A DNA stretch of 64,000 nt from Emiliania huxleyi CCMP1516 (Eukaryota; Haptophyta; Isochrysidales; Noelaerhabdaceae): NCBI RefSeq assembly GCF_000372725.1, contig NW_005200241.1, forward strand, positions 4,436-68,435, read 5' to 3'. The notes under the pieces were generated by a model. The model saw nothing but the letters and a program-made list of their open reading frames with translations, was not told the DNA's origin and ran no database searches. Positions 51,682-61,547 of the stretch are shown in pieces. The stretch's first letter is position 1, and each line of letters begins with the position of its first letter. Made by a program: the position numbers and the translations under genes.

Positions 51682-52617
51682 GATAAGCGGCGCTGGCCGC
51701 GTCGCGGAGGGCGACGGGCGATCGTTGCTCGGCGCGCTGGCTGTGCAAAAACCGATCAAACCGGGCGCGGAACCGCCGAGCCCGATTCGAAGGTTCGTCA
51801 GAGGGGGGGGGGGGGGGGCAACATGTTGTGCTTTCCGCCTATTCCCGCATCGCTGTGGACTGTCGGCTGCGAGGACGGTCGCATTTGCGCGAGGCGAGGC
51901 GAGCATTCAGGCGCGTTGCATGCGCCATGACTCGCGCCAGCGCGTGCGGGAGCTCCTGGCTGAGCGTTGAGTCCAGGCGAGTTGCGCTGGCCACTATCGC
52001 TACGCCGAGCCGAGCTGACGCGCCGAGGCGCCGGCCAGTCGCAGCCGTGAGGCATGCCACAGCAGCAGAGGCATCTGCCACCCATTGGGCGGGCAGACAG
52101 AAGGCCAGGGCAGCACTGGCAAGTGCAACGCGCCTCATGTCGGAGAGCGACCGTGCCTCGTTCGTTCGCCGCTTATCATGCATAGTTTGTTGTAGAGATT
52201 TCACGTTGTAGAGCGCCTCTACATCGCTCTACAACGCACGCAGTTCGTCACGCGGCGAATGTAGAGCTCTACAGCTCTACAGCGCTCTCCAGCGCTTGAG
52301 CACTTGAGCACTGGATAGGTAGGGCTGAGGGGTGGCCCGTCTACCGTCTACCGGTAGACGGGGGTAGACGGGGGTAGACGGTAGACCATTTGGTAGACGA
52401 TACCGGTAGACCGTAATGAACCTACGACACCAGTCTACCGGTAGACTTCGTAGACCGCGGTAGACCGGGAGAGAGAGAGAATTCTTGATACGAACTCTCT
52501 CTCGGTAGACCGGGTTTAGGTTTTTTTCTGAGCTTAGCCTTCATGTTATGAAACAACGCAAGGCGGACATGCGTACGCTGGACCGAACAGTCGTAAGTCC
52601 AAGTGCGCGGGATAGAG
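51682..52617. repeat. Intergenic with TACCGGTAGAC palindromes
   Basis: GTCTACCGGTAGAC (perfect palindrome) and relatives (GTAGACGGGGGTAGACGG, ACCGGTAGACCG) repeat at 52340-52510. AGCTCTACAGCTCTACAGCGC repeats lie at 52205-52290. The motif CTTGAGCACTTGAGCACTG at 52297 also occurs at 4138. A G run (51803-51817) is nearby. No gene. Confidence 0.65.
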
Positions 52618-53461
52618 ATGAGCACCAACCCGGGGGGCGTGCTCGCGTCGGCGGGCGGGGAGGACGAAAGGAGTGATGGCAGCGACTGCGCCGTCGCCGG
52701 TTCGGGCGCAGAGGAGGAGGAGGCGGTTGAGGCGGTGGAGGCAGTGGCGGTCGAGGAATTCGTGTCTGGCCCTGTCCTCGATTTGGCGTCAGGCGAGACG
52801 ACTTCACGATGACCTTTCTAACAGTCGAGCGCAGGGATCGGTCAAAGTTTGACCGGGAGGCGCAGCGTCATGGACGGTCACCAGCCGAAGATCCCGACGA
52901 TACCTTGGGGCGCCACCTCGCGCAATGTAAAGCCCGGGATCCTGAGAAAGACTGGAGTAGGTTGGAGCAAGATGTGCAGAGGAACCGCGAACGTGAACGC
53001 GCACGCGTACCTTGCACCCTGAATGGCGAAGAAATACTATCTAAGGTCGTCTCGAAATGCGCTTTACTGAGGAGTATGAGGCCAAGCTCAAGGACCTGAA
53101 GGAGTTGCTCTCCAGCGCGGGCAGCGGCACCTGCTTCGAGTACTCGACTGGCGGCCGCTCGGGGTTCTCCTGCGTCGTAGCCTACGCCACAGGGCATTAC
53201 ATTTGCAGCAAATCCGCGTGGCACTTTGAGGGTGTGCCGAGGGCGTACGAAAGTGGCCTGTACGAGCCGAGATCGGCGGGCGGCCGCGGCGCGGCCGCCA
53301 CCGTCCCAGCGACACCCCCGCCCGCGCCCGCGCCCGCATGGCACCACTACTGCGACGAGGCCTGCTTCCGTGAGTTGTGCCCGCAGATGGCAGGTTATCT
53401 GGCCAAGCTCGGCGGCGCAAGCCGCGCGCACGCGGCCGAGGGCCCACATAGAGGGCGCTGA
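52618..53461 (+). CDS. Hypothetical gene, partial model
   Basis: A start at 52618 gives MSTNPGGVLASAGGEDERSD with an acidic Glu/Val-rich region. Frame 53057-53461 gives FTEEYEAKLKDLKELLSSAG, FEYSTGGRSGFSCVVAYATG, HYICSKSAWHFEG and HHYCDEACFRELCPQMAGYL. A middle block (52809-53040; ARDPEKDWSRLEQDVQRNRE) is in a third frame, so at least two small introns are needed. Cys spacing in the last part could bind zinc. No family recognised. Confidence 0.4.
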
Positions 53462-53682
53462 GGGCGAGTGCGCGTGCGAGTGGGTGGGTGGGTGGGTGGG
53501 TAGGGGGGTCTAGTGTGTGGTTTGCAGAAGGAAGAGTTTCGTGGTCGGAGAGAACGGTCTATTCTTGTACTATCTGTGACAAGCAACTACTCCACCGAGC
53601 CGCGCCGCGCTGCGCGGCGCGCGCGGCTCACTCGCTACCACCGACACCCGTGCGTGTCTCACTAGCTTCCCGGGGTGCCATC

Positions 53683-54045
53683 TCACTTCCCGCGGGCGCC
53701 GGCGCGAGCCCCCTCTACGAAATTGGCCTGCGCTCGTCTGACTGCTCGACGCACCCTCTCACTGCGGAGTGCATCGACGACTCTGGCGTCCTCCTGTTGA
53801 CCATCGGCGGAGCGCGGGACGGTATGCGGGCCGTTGGTCGCCGAGCGAAACACAAACGGCCACAATCGCTCGATAAAGTGGCCCGCCTCGGTGGAGCCGC
53901 CCGCTATGAACTGCGACAACAGCCGCGCGTAGAAGGAGCGGTCGCGCTTGCGGACGTCGGCCGTGGCGACCGAAAACAGGCCTATACTCGCAACCAGACA
54001 GACGACTATGACTGCCGTTTGTTTCAATTGCATCGGCCTTAGCAT
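53683..54045 (-). CDS. Small secreted or membrane-anchored protein, hypothetical
   Basis: 120 residues starting MLRPMQLKQTAVIVVCLVAS, a clear signal peptide or anchor, followed by RDRSFYARLLSQFIAGGSTE and HFIERLWPFVFRS. The C-terminal 40 residues are Arg/Ala-rich and may be intron read-through. The LINE begins about 95 bp upstream of its start, which could affect its promoter. Confidence 0.45.
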   Translation of the reverse strand: MLRPMQLKQTAVIVVCLVASIGLFSVATADVRKRDRSFYARLLSQFIAGGSTEAGHFIERLWPFVFRSATNGPHTVPRSADGQQEDARVVDALRSERVRRAVRRAQANFVEGARAGARGK

Positions 54046-54138
54046 GGGGATTTGAGGCCCTGGTTCGGAACGAGCGCCCCCGGCGTCTCGTTGAGCCAGT
54101 AGCTCGCCCACGCGCCGATCGGCCGCGGCCAAGCCGGG

Positions 54139-56330
54139 GTGAGACGATTCCCTTTCCACATCTTGATCGCGAAGCTGCCCAAAGCCATAGAAGACATGAG
54201 AGAGCTCCGACTCAAATATCTAGGGTCTGACAACCCGCTCGAGGCGCGCTCCACGCCGATATTTAACAACCCTACCCTTCACCTCCCCCCCTCCATAACA
54301 AAATTCCACAACCTATTCAATACAGCCCAATTACTCACAGTCACTAACTACTTCACACCAGACGACACCGCGTACTTCGCCACCTCCATCGACCCATACG
54401 TCAATTGCCGCTACCCCAGATCGACAGACGAACAGATAATCGTGCCGCTGAGAGGAGGCCACTGGCATACCACAGATCGAGCGAAGGTGCACTACGCCTG
54501 GCACGAGCTAGGAATAATTCTCAACAAAAGGGGGCTCAACCCCGCGCACAGGAAGGCCAACCTCCTAAGAAGGGAAATCTGGCACGGCTACGACCGAAGC
54601 CTGCAAATGCTACAAAGACCGCCAGTAGCGGCCAAGCTCAGAATCTTTCCCACTAATGTCAAGCTAGAGCTCAAAGTCAAAATATTGAACCTACGAGACG
54701 GCCCAATAGTCACAAACAAAGGCACTCAGCCTCGACAAACAACAACGGGCCCATCCCCATCACCAAAAGAAAAATTTGAACCAATACGAGTATACGCCTA
54801 CCTGGACAGAGACGACACAGTAGAAAACAACCACAAGTACTTGGTGCGAACCCTCAAAAAGAAAGCTGGTCAATGGTACGAGGAATACTGGCTAGCCGAA
54901 CAAGACGCCAAAGGAATGGTCCACCCAGGAACGAAAATAACTAAGGACGAATTCCTCAGACACAACCCACTACCAGCCCTACAGTGGGCGCAAGGCTACA
55001 AAGAGAGCGAGGAGGTGGCCTGGCCACACCCGGAGACATACACATTCGACGGGATCGACAAACCACTCGATCAGATAAGCGTCGGCGACATCACAAAGTA
55101 TCTGAGCAGAAAGGGCATGACCCAACCCAGGATCCTCAGAAACTGGGAGAAGGACTTCCTACGGAACCCAGGGTGGATAAGAGAGGGAGGAAAAGACTCC
55201 AGGGCACGAGTGCAGCGACCCGACCGACCGCACGACAGCTCGTCAAGATTCCGCCTCAGAGTGGAGACAAGCAACAAAATAGTCCACCCTCAAGAATGGA
55301 TTAACGCTGCAAGAGCGATACACAGCACTCTGGTCCCGCCTACAATTACCGACAACTATTGTAGACATATTCTCAACAGGAGGCTGGTCCTCCGGAAACA
55401 GCTCAAGGCGTACGGACTAGACACCACAACACACACGAGGTGCAGGCTCTGTAACAGAACCTCTGAAACGCTGAGACACCTCGACGGGTGCCCGGTCGTC
55501 CGGGCGGTCTTTGCACAAGGAGAGTCACTGAGCATACCTCCGCCGAGACTACTCACCATCATCGGAACCTCGGCGGACACGCCTGAGGTCCACAACGCAC
55601 TTCATCTACACATGTGGAACCAAATAATAGTCTCCCTCTACGAAGAAGAAGACATCAAACCCGAACAAACCTGGAAGGCGGTCTTGAACCTATTAGTGAG
55701 AAACATGCAAGCGTACTCGGGGGAGGCCAGAACTAGGCTCCGACGAATAAGACGCAAGAGCGACCGAGTCAGCGATTCGACCATGAAAGAAATAAGCGAC
55801 AAAGTAGAACCCATGGGGACGATTGATTACTACGGCAGACTACGACTGAGCAGGCGAGTGAATGAAGAACTAAGGAGAGTGGGACTCGACCACCTCACCA
55901 CAGAAGAGGCGACGACTCACGCACGAGAGATCAAGTTTGTCAAGGCCTCACAAGCTAGCACAACAAACACCTAAAGACTTAAAGGCATCACACTACAAGG
56001 AACGCGGCTGAGCTGACTCCCTGTAGGGGGCGCCTCGGTGAACCAGGGACTAGGATCTCGCGCAGACGACACAGGGCGTGCTGCGCCCCGCGCGATCCCT
56101 GGCGCAGAGGAGGCTGAGCCGCCGAACTTAGGATGCCTGCAAAGGCTGGCGAAAGCCAGCGAGACACGCCCACAACTCATATCCACTACAACAAGCCATT
56201 ATGCCCCAATAGGCCCCACCACCCCACCCCTAGGCAATGTAGCGCACATGTCTAGTCCGGAGAGGACGGGGGGGGGGGGTAGGGGATAGCACTGTGCCGA
56301 GTATTTTGGATTAAAGCAATTTTTTTTTTG
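54139..56330 (+). mobile_element. 5'-truncated LINE (non-LTR retrotransposon), C-terminal ORF fragment
   Basis: A 611-residue frame (54139-55974) with much higher A content and different codon use from its neighbours. It has no RT catalytic core. Near residue 435 it has a C-x2-C-x8-H-x3-C finger (CRLCNRTSETLRHLDGC), the zf-RVT type found at the C-terminus of many LINE ORF2 proteins. Upstream is WHELGIILNKRGLNPAHRK and downstream a basic RRIRRKSDRVSD region. The insertion kept only the 3' part of the element, as expected of aborted target-primed reverse transcription. A 3' tail follows to about 56330, with a G run (56268-56277) and T run. The fragment itself is uninterrupted, so it is probably young. 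Confidence 0.75.
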
Positions 56331-56469
56331 AAGTGTGGTAAAAAGCTAGACCGTGATATCGGCAAACTAAACCTCGTCTACTCGAGAGCGCGAAAATGTG
56401 GCATGCTGCACATACTGTAACGGAGAACAACGCTCAACGCAGTCAACCTCTAGCAGTCAAGGAAGGGAA

Positions 56470-59032
56470 CTATCGCTCGCCCACATCGGCGTGCGCCCTG
56501 TCAAACTCCCAAACGCGCTCGAAGCCCAACGTCCTCGAGAAGTCCATGAAGTCGGCCAGCTCGCCTGTTCACAGCTAGGGCTGTGAAGGCACGCTGTTCG
56601 CGGCGCGCCCCGTGACGTCGGCCAAGCTGCCCTCAGCGCCCGCCGACGACCCCGTCGCCTAAAAAAAGATATGCACCGGTCGCTTTCTTTTTCCTTTCCC
56701 GCCGACGACCCCGTCGAAGGTGGCGCGAGATCCGCCGAGATTAGGGGCGGGAGTAGCCGATCTCGGGGCAATCTCGGCCCGTCGCCTTGAGGTGCGAGTA
56801 GACAGACTCGATGCCTCTCCCCGCAGCGAGGAAGGCCGTCGCCGGAAAGATGGCGACTTGGTAGCCGAGCTCCACGTACCGCTGCCGACTCAGCACCTAG
56901 GGTTATAGGGTCGGTGTCAGGGTCAGGGTCAGGGTCAGGGTCAGGGTTAGGGTCAGGGTTAGGGTTAGGGTCAGGGTTAGGGTTGGTGTCAGGGTCAGGT
57001 CGGGGTGAGGGTTCGGGCTGGATTAGGGTTCGGGTTAGACTAAGCGCCGGCGTCTTGCCGCCCTCGACGACGTTGACCAGGAGCGGGAGGCCTACAGAAA
57101 AAAGAAAAACACATGGTCAACGGAACCCCCTGATCGTCGACGACGTTGACGCAGCGGCGGCACGCCGGCCAGTGCTTCGCCGACGCGCTCCATCTCCGCC
57201 TCCGTCTCGGGAGCCTCGACAAAGAGGATGTCCGCGCCTACAAAAAAGAAACACACGGCCCGTCTGCTCCTCCGTCTCGGGAGACTCGACAAAGAGGAGG
57301 TCCGCGCCTACAAAAAAGAAACACACGGCCCCTCTGCTCCTCCGTCTCGGGAGACTCGACAAAGAGGAGGTCCGCGCCTACAAAAAAGAAACACACGGCC
57401 CGTCTGCTCCTCCGACTCCGGAGACGCGACAAAGAGGATGTCCGCGCCTGCTCACAGAAAAAGAAATCGATCCGCCATCTTCCCCTCGGGCTCAGGGGAC
57501 TCTCGACAAAGAGGATGTCCGCGCCTGCTCACAGAAAAAGAAATCGATCCGCCATCTTCCCCCTCGGGCTCAGGGGCTCTCGACAAAGAGGATGTCCGCG
57601 CCTGCTCACAGAAAAAGAAATCGATCCGCGCCATCTTCCCCCTCGGGCTCAGGGGCTCTCGACAAAGAGGATGTCCGCGCCTGCTCACAGAAAAAGAAAT
57701 CGATCCGCCATCTTCCCCCTCGGGCTCAGGGGACTCTCGACAAAGAGGATGTCCGCGCCTGCTCACAGAAAAAGAAATCGATCCGCGCCATCTTCCCCCT
57801 CGGGCTCAGGGGACTCTCGACAAAGAGGATGTCCGCGCCTGCTCACAGAAAAAGAAATCGATCCGCGCCATCTTCCCCCTCGGGCTCAGGGGACTCTCGA
57901 CAAAGAGGATGTCCGCGCCTGTTCACAGCCGCCGCCCCCTCTTGCATTCACAGCTCTCTCGCTCACAGCCTCACGGGCTCCGACGACGACAAGGGCGCCT
58001 GCGCTGGCAAAGGCCTCTGCGCGGCGCAGCGCCTAGAAGGAAGAAATACCTCGTGCCAAGAAACAAAGACACCATGGCACGGCCTCTGCGCGCCGCAAAG
58101 CCTAGAGAAGAAACGAAATGTCGCGCGCAAAAGGCATAGACTGACGATGGCTTCTGCGCTGCGCAGCGCCTCGTCCAAGCCGTGCTCCTGCTCACAGCCA
58201 GGGGGAGTTGGGAGGCGAGAATCTCCGGCAATCTCGGTGGCAATCTCGGCGCAATCTCGCCGTCCGCGCGTCGGTGCGAGCGACGATGAGAAAGTCGCGG
58301 GAGCGGCGCGCCTCCGAGGGTGAGGGAGATTGGCCGAGATAGAGCCGAGATGCAGCCGAGATATGGCCGAGGTGTCTCCCAAATCTGGGCGAGCTTGGCC
58401 CGAGATTCGCCGAGATCCGCCGAGCTTGGCCGAGATTCGCCGAGATTCGCCGAGATCGCGCCTCCGCCGCCACCCGGATCCTGGCCGCCGCCTCTTGCAG
58501 CGGCACCACTCTCCTGCGGGCGTGTCTTCACAGCTAAATGGCGTGCCGCTGTGAACAGGAGCTGTGAAGGGGCACCACTCCCCTGCCGGGCGCGTGAACA
58601 GTGTCTCTTCACAGCGCGTAGCTGTGAACAGGGCAGCGGCACCGCTCTCCTGCCCGGCGTGTGCCCGCACTTCTTGGGGAACTCCTGCTCACAGCTACGC
58701 GCTGTGAAGAGACGTTGTTCACACCGGGCACGTGGCCGCACTTCTTGGGGAACTCCTGCTCACAGCTACGCGCTGTGAAGAGACGCTGCTGCCTGGCGGC
58801 GTGTGTGCCTCCTGGTCCTCTAGCAATCTCGAGCGATCTCGAGCGATCTCGAGCGATCTCGAGCGATCTCGAGCGATATCGAGCGATCTCGTGCGATCTC
58901 GTGCGATCTCGTGCGATCTCGTGCGATCTCCTGGTCCTCGAGCTGGATGGCGGCGGCGCCGGCGGCCTCGTACCCCTCCACGGTGTGAGCAACGTTCAGC
59001 AGGCCTGGACATACCCGGGACTGTGTGTGTGT

Positions 59033-59071
<39 letters not shown>

Positions 59072-59504
59072 CGTGTGCATGGAGGAACAGGCCTCCGTAG
59101 CCGGTGTCGCCGTCGCAGATGAGCGGAGCAGTCGAGATGCGGCTGAGCGTGCGCACGCGATCCACCATCTCGCCTGCGGACAGGCGCGGAGCTGTCAGTG
59201 GGCGCCTCGCTGCAAGCAGCGGTGCCAGTGTGCTGTTGGGCTTTGCGCGCAGCTGTGCTCTCCGTGCGGTTGCGCTGTCCGTGCTGCTTCGCGGCTGCGC
59301 TGCTGTGTTCGACGGTGTAAGAGGACGGCAAGCACCGTAGCCAGCGAGGCCGGCGTCTGGCAGGCCGAGGTGCGAGGCGACGGTGCCGTAGCCGGTCATG
59401 TAGTGGGCGTCGAAGCCAACTTTCTGTGCGATGCGGAGGGAGATGCCGTCGTAGACGCCAGGGCAGACGAGAAGCTCGCCCTTGCGGACCAGCTTGCGCA
59501 GCAT
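56470..59504 (-). CDS. ICL/PEPM-superfamily lyase (methylisocitrate lyase / oxaloacetate hydrolase-like)
   Basis: Thirteen exons join in perfect phase to 287 residues: 59504-59336, 59173-59093, 59004-58931, 58684-58650, 58513-58462, 58311-58261, 58187-58170, 58032-57999, 57237-57166, 57091-57048, 56896-56786, 56658-56631 and 56564-56470. Family marks: LLVCPGVYDGISLRIAQKVG, GYGTVASHLGLPD, ICDGDTGYG (Mg2+/substrate loop), IQLEDQEFPKKCGH (catalytic Cys signature), LIVARTDA, DILFVEAPE, LLVNVVEGGKTP and LGYQVAIFPATAFLAA. The length equals that of PrpB. The residue after KKCGH is Thr rather than the usual L/M/Q/R. It cleaves or hydrolyses 2-hydroxy-di/tricarboxylates; the exact substrate is open. 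The start is the first Met before the core; a targeting exon upstream is possible. Confidence 0.9.
56900..57045 (-). repeat. Intron with telomere-like TTAGGG/TCAGGG repeats
   Basis: GGGTCAGGG and GGGTTAGGG units fill most of the intron between 57048 and 56896. This is the second gene in the window with CCCTAA-like filler. The donor is GC (GCGCTTAGTC), matching the exon start GTGCTGAGTC. Confidence 0.8.
57238..57998 (-). repeat. 761 nt intron with nine decoy copies of an exon start
   Basis: On the minus strand, GCGCGGACATCCTCTTTGTC is repeated ten times at 70-80 bp spacing; the last copy is the real exon at 57237. Two spacer types occur: a 70 bp type ending TTCTTTTTTGTAG (57238-57425) and a 78 bp type ending ATTTCTTTTTCTGTGAGCAG (57426-57910). 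Every copy has a pyrimidine tract and AG in place. Confidence 0.92.
58033..58169 (-). repeat. Intron with three GCGCTGCGC(C/A)GCGCAGAGGCC copies
   Basis: On the minus strand, the donor copy GCGCTGCGCAGCGCAGAAGCC, a decoy GCTTTGCGGCGCGCAGAGGCC (after TTCTCTAG) and the real exon GCGCTGCGCCGCGCAGAGGCC (after CTTCTAG). Confidence 0.85.
58514..58649 (-). repeat. GA-AG intron with three GAGAG(T/C)GGTGCCGCTGC copies
   Basis: On the minus strand the intron opens GAGAGCGGTGCCGCTGC, has a middle copy GGGAGTGGTGCCCC, and the exon at 58513 opens GAGAGTGGTGCCGCTGC. Spacers are the GTGAACAG / CTCTTCAC palindromic family. Confidence 0.8.
58685..58930 (-). repeat. GA-AG intron with GAGATCGC repeats and a decoy of the catalytic exon
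   Basis: The exon ends GAGGACCAG and the intron starts GAGATCGCACG, with no GT or GC donor nearby. About ten GAGATCG(CAC/CTC) units follow. Next comes a second GAGGACCAG|GAGGC copy and a full decoy of the KKCGH exon (58740-58773), then the real exon at 58684, both preceded by GTGAGCAG. Confidence 0.8.
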
Positions 59505-61309
59505 CGACAACACACCCAGTTGTTGTGCCTCTCGCTCTGGTCGGTCCCTCGAGACCTCGAGAGCTGTTCCGGGTGATTCTGAATCGGTGGAAGGATCCAA
59601 GCCCTCTACCTTTACTTCGCACAATTTATACACGCTCAAACAGAATAGCGTAAGCTGACCCACAGTGTTCCATCTCCCAGTCTTCCGGCTGTGTGCTCAA
59701 TCAATCTTCTTGTCTGTCTGCCTCAATCTTCCTCTCCGTGTGGTGTCGTGATAGACTAGCCGCGCAGTGAGCCATAGCACAGCCGCCAACTGCTAAAATC
59801 ATGAGAGACCCACGCCCGCCAAGAGGTCCTCACGGCCAAGAGGTCCTCACGGCCAAGAGGTCCTCACGGCCAAGAGGTCCTCACGGCCAAGAGGTCCTCA
59901 CACACTTGTCATTCAGGAAGCAGTTGGCATGCTTGGGGTAATCCGTCGCAGCTGTGCATGCTTGTCCTACGCCGGCGAGTCGCGCGACGCACGGCCGGCA
60001 GGTCCTCCCCGCTGTCGACGGGTTCCGGTGGCAATTGCATTGAACACACAGCCCTATGTAGTTCTTCAACATTGTGTCCATACCTTTACCTTTGTGAGGT
60101 GGTGCGTGGTCGAGGTGGTTCCATGGAAGTATCAATCCCCAAATCACATTCTCTCCTCGACAACAGCTGGCACCCCCCCCCCCCCCCGCCCCCCCGTTTT
60201 TTCTTCGGCTGGTCCCTCGAGACCTCGAGAGCTCTTCCAGTCTCGAGGTTCTCGAGAGAGGTGGATATTTGGCCCCCCAGAGTGTGATGTGTGTGTGTTC
60301 GTATCAAGAATACTCACTCACACACACGAAGTCGTGATTTCTTTGGAAACTCGATCCCGCCGTTCTAACTGCCATGTCGGCCGGTCGTCGGCTGGTGCTC
60401 TCGAGACCTCGAGAGCTCTTCCAGGGACAGCGGTATTGGAAGCCAATAGCAATACTTAAGATTGGTGCTTTTTTGAGTGAACGGAAGCCGAGGCAAGAAG
60501 CACACTTTATCCGGCACATAAAAACACACTCAAATCGAATAGCGTAAGCTGGTCAACAGTGTTCGATCTCCCAGTCCGGCTGTGACCTGTGTCCTGTCTT
60601 CTTTTCTGCCTCAATAACTTTCTCTCTGTGTGGTATCGTGATAGACTAGCCGCGCAGTGAGCCATAGCACAGCCGCCAACTGCTAAAATCATGAGAGACC
60701 CACGCCCGCCAAGAGGTCCTCACGGCCAAGAGGACCTCAGTCCTCACACCAGAGGTCCTCACGCCTGTCAGAGGTGTTAGTCGGAGGTCCTCAGCGCAGT
60801 TACGAGGATGATCTGTCGCAGTATGCGTGCTCGCGTCGCGAGATTCTAGATAGTGGCCATGTTGATCACAAATGCGTCGCCGGCGGCCAACTGCTCCCTG
60901 AATGACGTAAAACTCACGGCCGCCAAGTGCCAAGTGGACCTCACGCCGAGAGGTCCTCACGCCTGCGAGCGAGAGGTCCTCACGGCGCAGTCCATGGGAT
61001 AATCTTTCGCAGCTGTGCATGCGTGTTCTATTCCGGCGAGTCAGCAGTCCGACGCACGGCACTCGGCAGGCAGGTCCTCTCGTCGACCCTTCCCTACCCA
61101 GCTTTCCGTTCCCGCGGCAGAGAGCATTGAATAGGCTTACCGTCTGTCCTGCACACAGCCCTGAATGTACGTCAAGAGTTATGTACCTTTGAATTGTAGT
61201 GCGGCACGGGGAGACACGAATTGCGTACATCTTGGTACATGGTTAATAAAAATCTCTCTCTCTCTCCGAGATTTTGTGGGACACAAAATCTCGTGTAAAG
61301 CAAAGTGAG

Positions 61310-61344
<35 letters not shown>

Positions 61345-61547
61345 AAGCAAAGTCCAATCTTTATTCACGGCAGAATCTCACACATTTGGGTCCACTCAGA
61401 CATTTGAACGCCGCACGCCGGCGGCCCGCCGGCGGCACGAAAGCGCCCTGGAGGGCAGCACGTATCTCGAGACCTCGAGAGAGACAGGGGGGTGTATCGA
61501 CAGCATCGCGGCCGCATCCCATTGCGGCGCCGGGAGTGAGAGTTGTG
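59505..61547. repeat. Direct repeats and AAGAGGTCCTCACGGCC array
   Basis: Sequence at 59655-59835 (CAGTGTTCCATCTCCCAGTC..., GATAGACTAGCCGCGCAGTG, CATGAGAGACCCACGCCCGC) recurs at 60555-60735. Five AAGAGGTCCTCACGGCC units lie at 59818-59895, with more at 60710-60985. CTCGAGACCTCGAGAGCTCTTCC palindromic blocks occur at 59547, 60212 and 60393. (CT)n at 61252-61265 and 61313-61341. No supported gene. Confidence 0.65.

Noticed and set aside
57238-57998. Regularly spaced repeats resembling a CRISPR array
   Set aside because: The repeats contain the start of a coding exon, spacers are identical within each type, and the setting is a eukaryotic intron.
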